DNA from: JAWOJF01 sp046481785
GTDB taxonomy: Bacteria > Bacteroidota > Ignavibacteria > Ignavibacteriales > Ignavibacteriaceae
Assembly (NCBI GenBank): GCA_046481785.1
Contig: JAWOJF010000327.1
Span: forward strand, 1-5,032
Length of the DNA stretch: 5,032 nt
Reading direction: 5' to 3'
Below the pieces are notes generated by a model. The model saw nothing but the letters and a program-made list of their open reading frames with translations, ran no database searches and was not told the DNA's origin. Position numbers and translations under genes: made by a program. Positions 4,936-5,032 of this stretch are shown here, one piece after another (positions within the stretch are counted from its first letter, which is position 1; each line of letters starts with the position of its first letter).

Positions 4936-5032
4936 ATGAGAATTGGAATACAAAAAGAAAACCTGAGCGAGGAAAGAAGGGTAGCCTTAGCCCCGGCAGG
5001 TGTTGATTCTTTAACGCGTGCAGGACATACGG
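4936..5032 (+). CDS. Alanine dehydrogenase / NAD(P) transhydrogenase alpha family protein (5' fragment)
   Basis: Only the first 32 codons are present; the gene continues past the window. The protein starts MRIGIQKE, then ERRVALAPAGVDSLTRAGH, which is the N-terminal signature of the AlaDh/PNT family. Arg15 falls where the substrate-binding arginine of alanine dehydrogenases lies in this family. Alanine dehydrogenase converts L-alanine, water and NAD+ to pyruvate, ammonia and NADH in the cytoplasm; the related PntA subunit carries the NAD(H) site of proton-translocating transhydrogenase. The PAGV and AGH words lean towards alanine dehydrogenase, while IQKENLSEE is also compatible with PntA, so I give no symbol. 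The ATG is supported by AGGAAG 9 nt upstream. The catalytic lysine and histidine lie beyond the window edge. Neighbouring genes do not clarify which it is; a following pntB gene would. Confidence 0.85.
   Translation, partial: MRIGIQKENLSEERRVALAPAGVDSLTRAGHT

Overview
The window reads like the chromosome of a member of the Bacteroidota/Ignavibacteria group (my inference). The signs are an outer-membrane TonB-dependent receptor with an N-terminal carboxypeptidase-regulatory-like domain, a membrane-anchored AraC-type regulator of a kind common in Bacteroidota, low-GC codon use, a TTTG / TAnnTTTG-like promoter candidate, and intergenic DNA full of short hairpins and tandem short repeats. No RNA genes, CRISPR array, transposase or intact insertion sequence was seen.

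Layout. Positions 1-204 are non-coding as far as I can tell and hold a heptamer tandem repeat (51-82). Positions 205-2619 (+) encode an 804-residue TonB-dependent receptor whose N-terminus contains an in-frame 33-nt duplication of a repeat-like sequence (328-385). The gap 2620-2909 is dominated by two inverted copies of a double-hairpin element (2631-2690 and 2789-2849), with terminator-like outer hairpins facing outward. Positions 2910-4097 (+) encode a 395-residue protein with seven predicted membrane segments and a C-terminal AraC DNA-binding domain. A convergent small gene (4195-4446, -) encodes an 83-residue RRM RNA-binding protein with its own intrinsic terminator at 4134-4168. The 489-nt divergent gap 4447-4935 carries a short direct repeat, a hairpin cluster (4645-4738), a three-arm inverted repeat (4783-4825), and a promoter candidate. 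From 4936 (+) the first 32 codons of an alanine dehydrogenase / NAD(P) transhydrogenase alpha family gene run off the end.

How the genes relate. The receptor and the membrane AraC regulator are codirectional, but 290 nt and the paired hairpin element separate them, so they are probably separate transcription units. Regulation of the receptor by the neighbouring regulator is plausible but unproven. The receptor has no adjacent SusD-type lipoprotein, so this is not a recognisable polysaccharide-utilisation locus. The RRM gene and the dehydrogenase gene are housekeeping-type neighbours with no visible functional link to the receptor.

I do not see a clear new multi-gene system. The most unusual material is non-coding: the inverted double-hairpin pair whose arms differ between copies by compensated base pairs, the possible three-way junction near 4665-4738, and the repeat-derived segment that has become part of the receptor's N-terminus.
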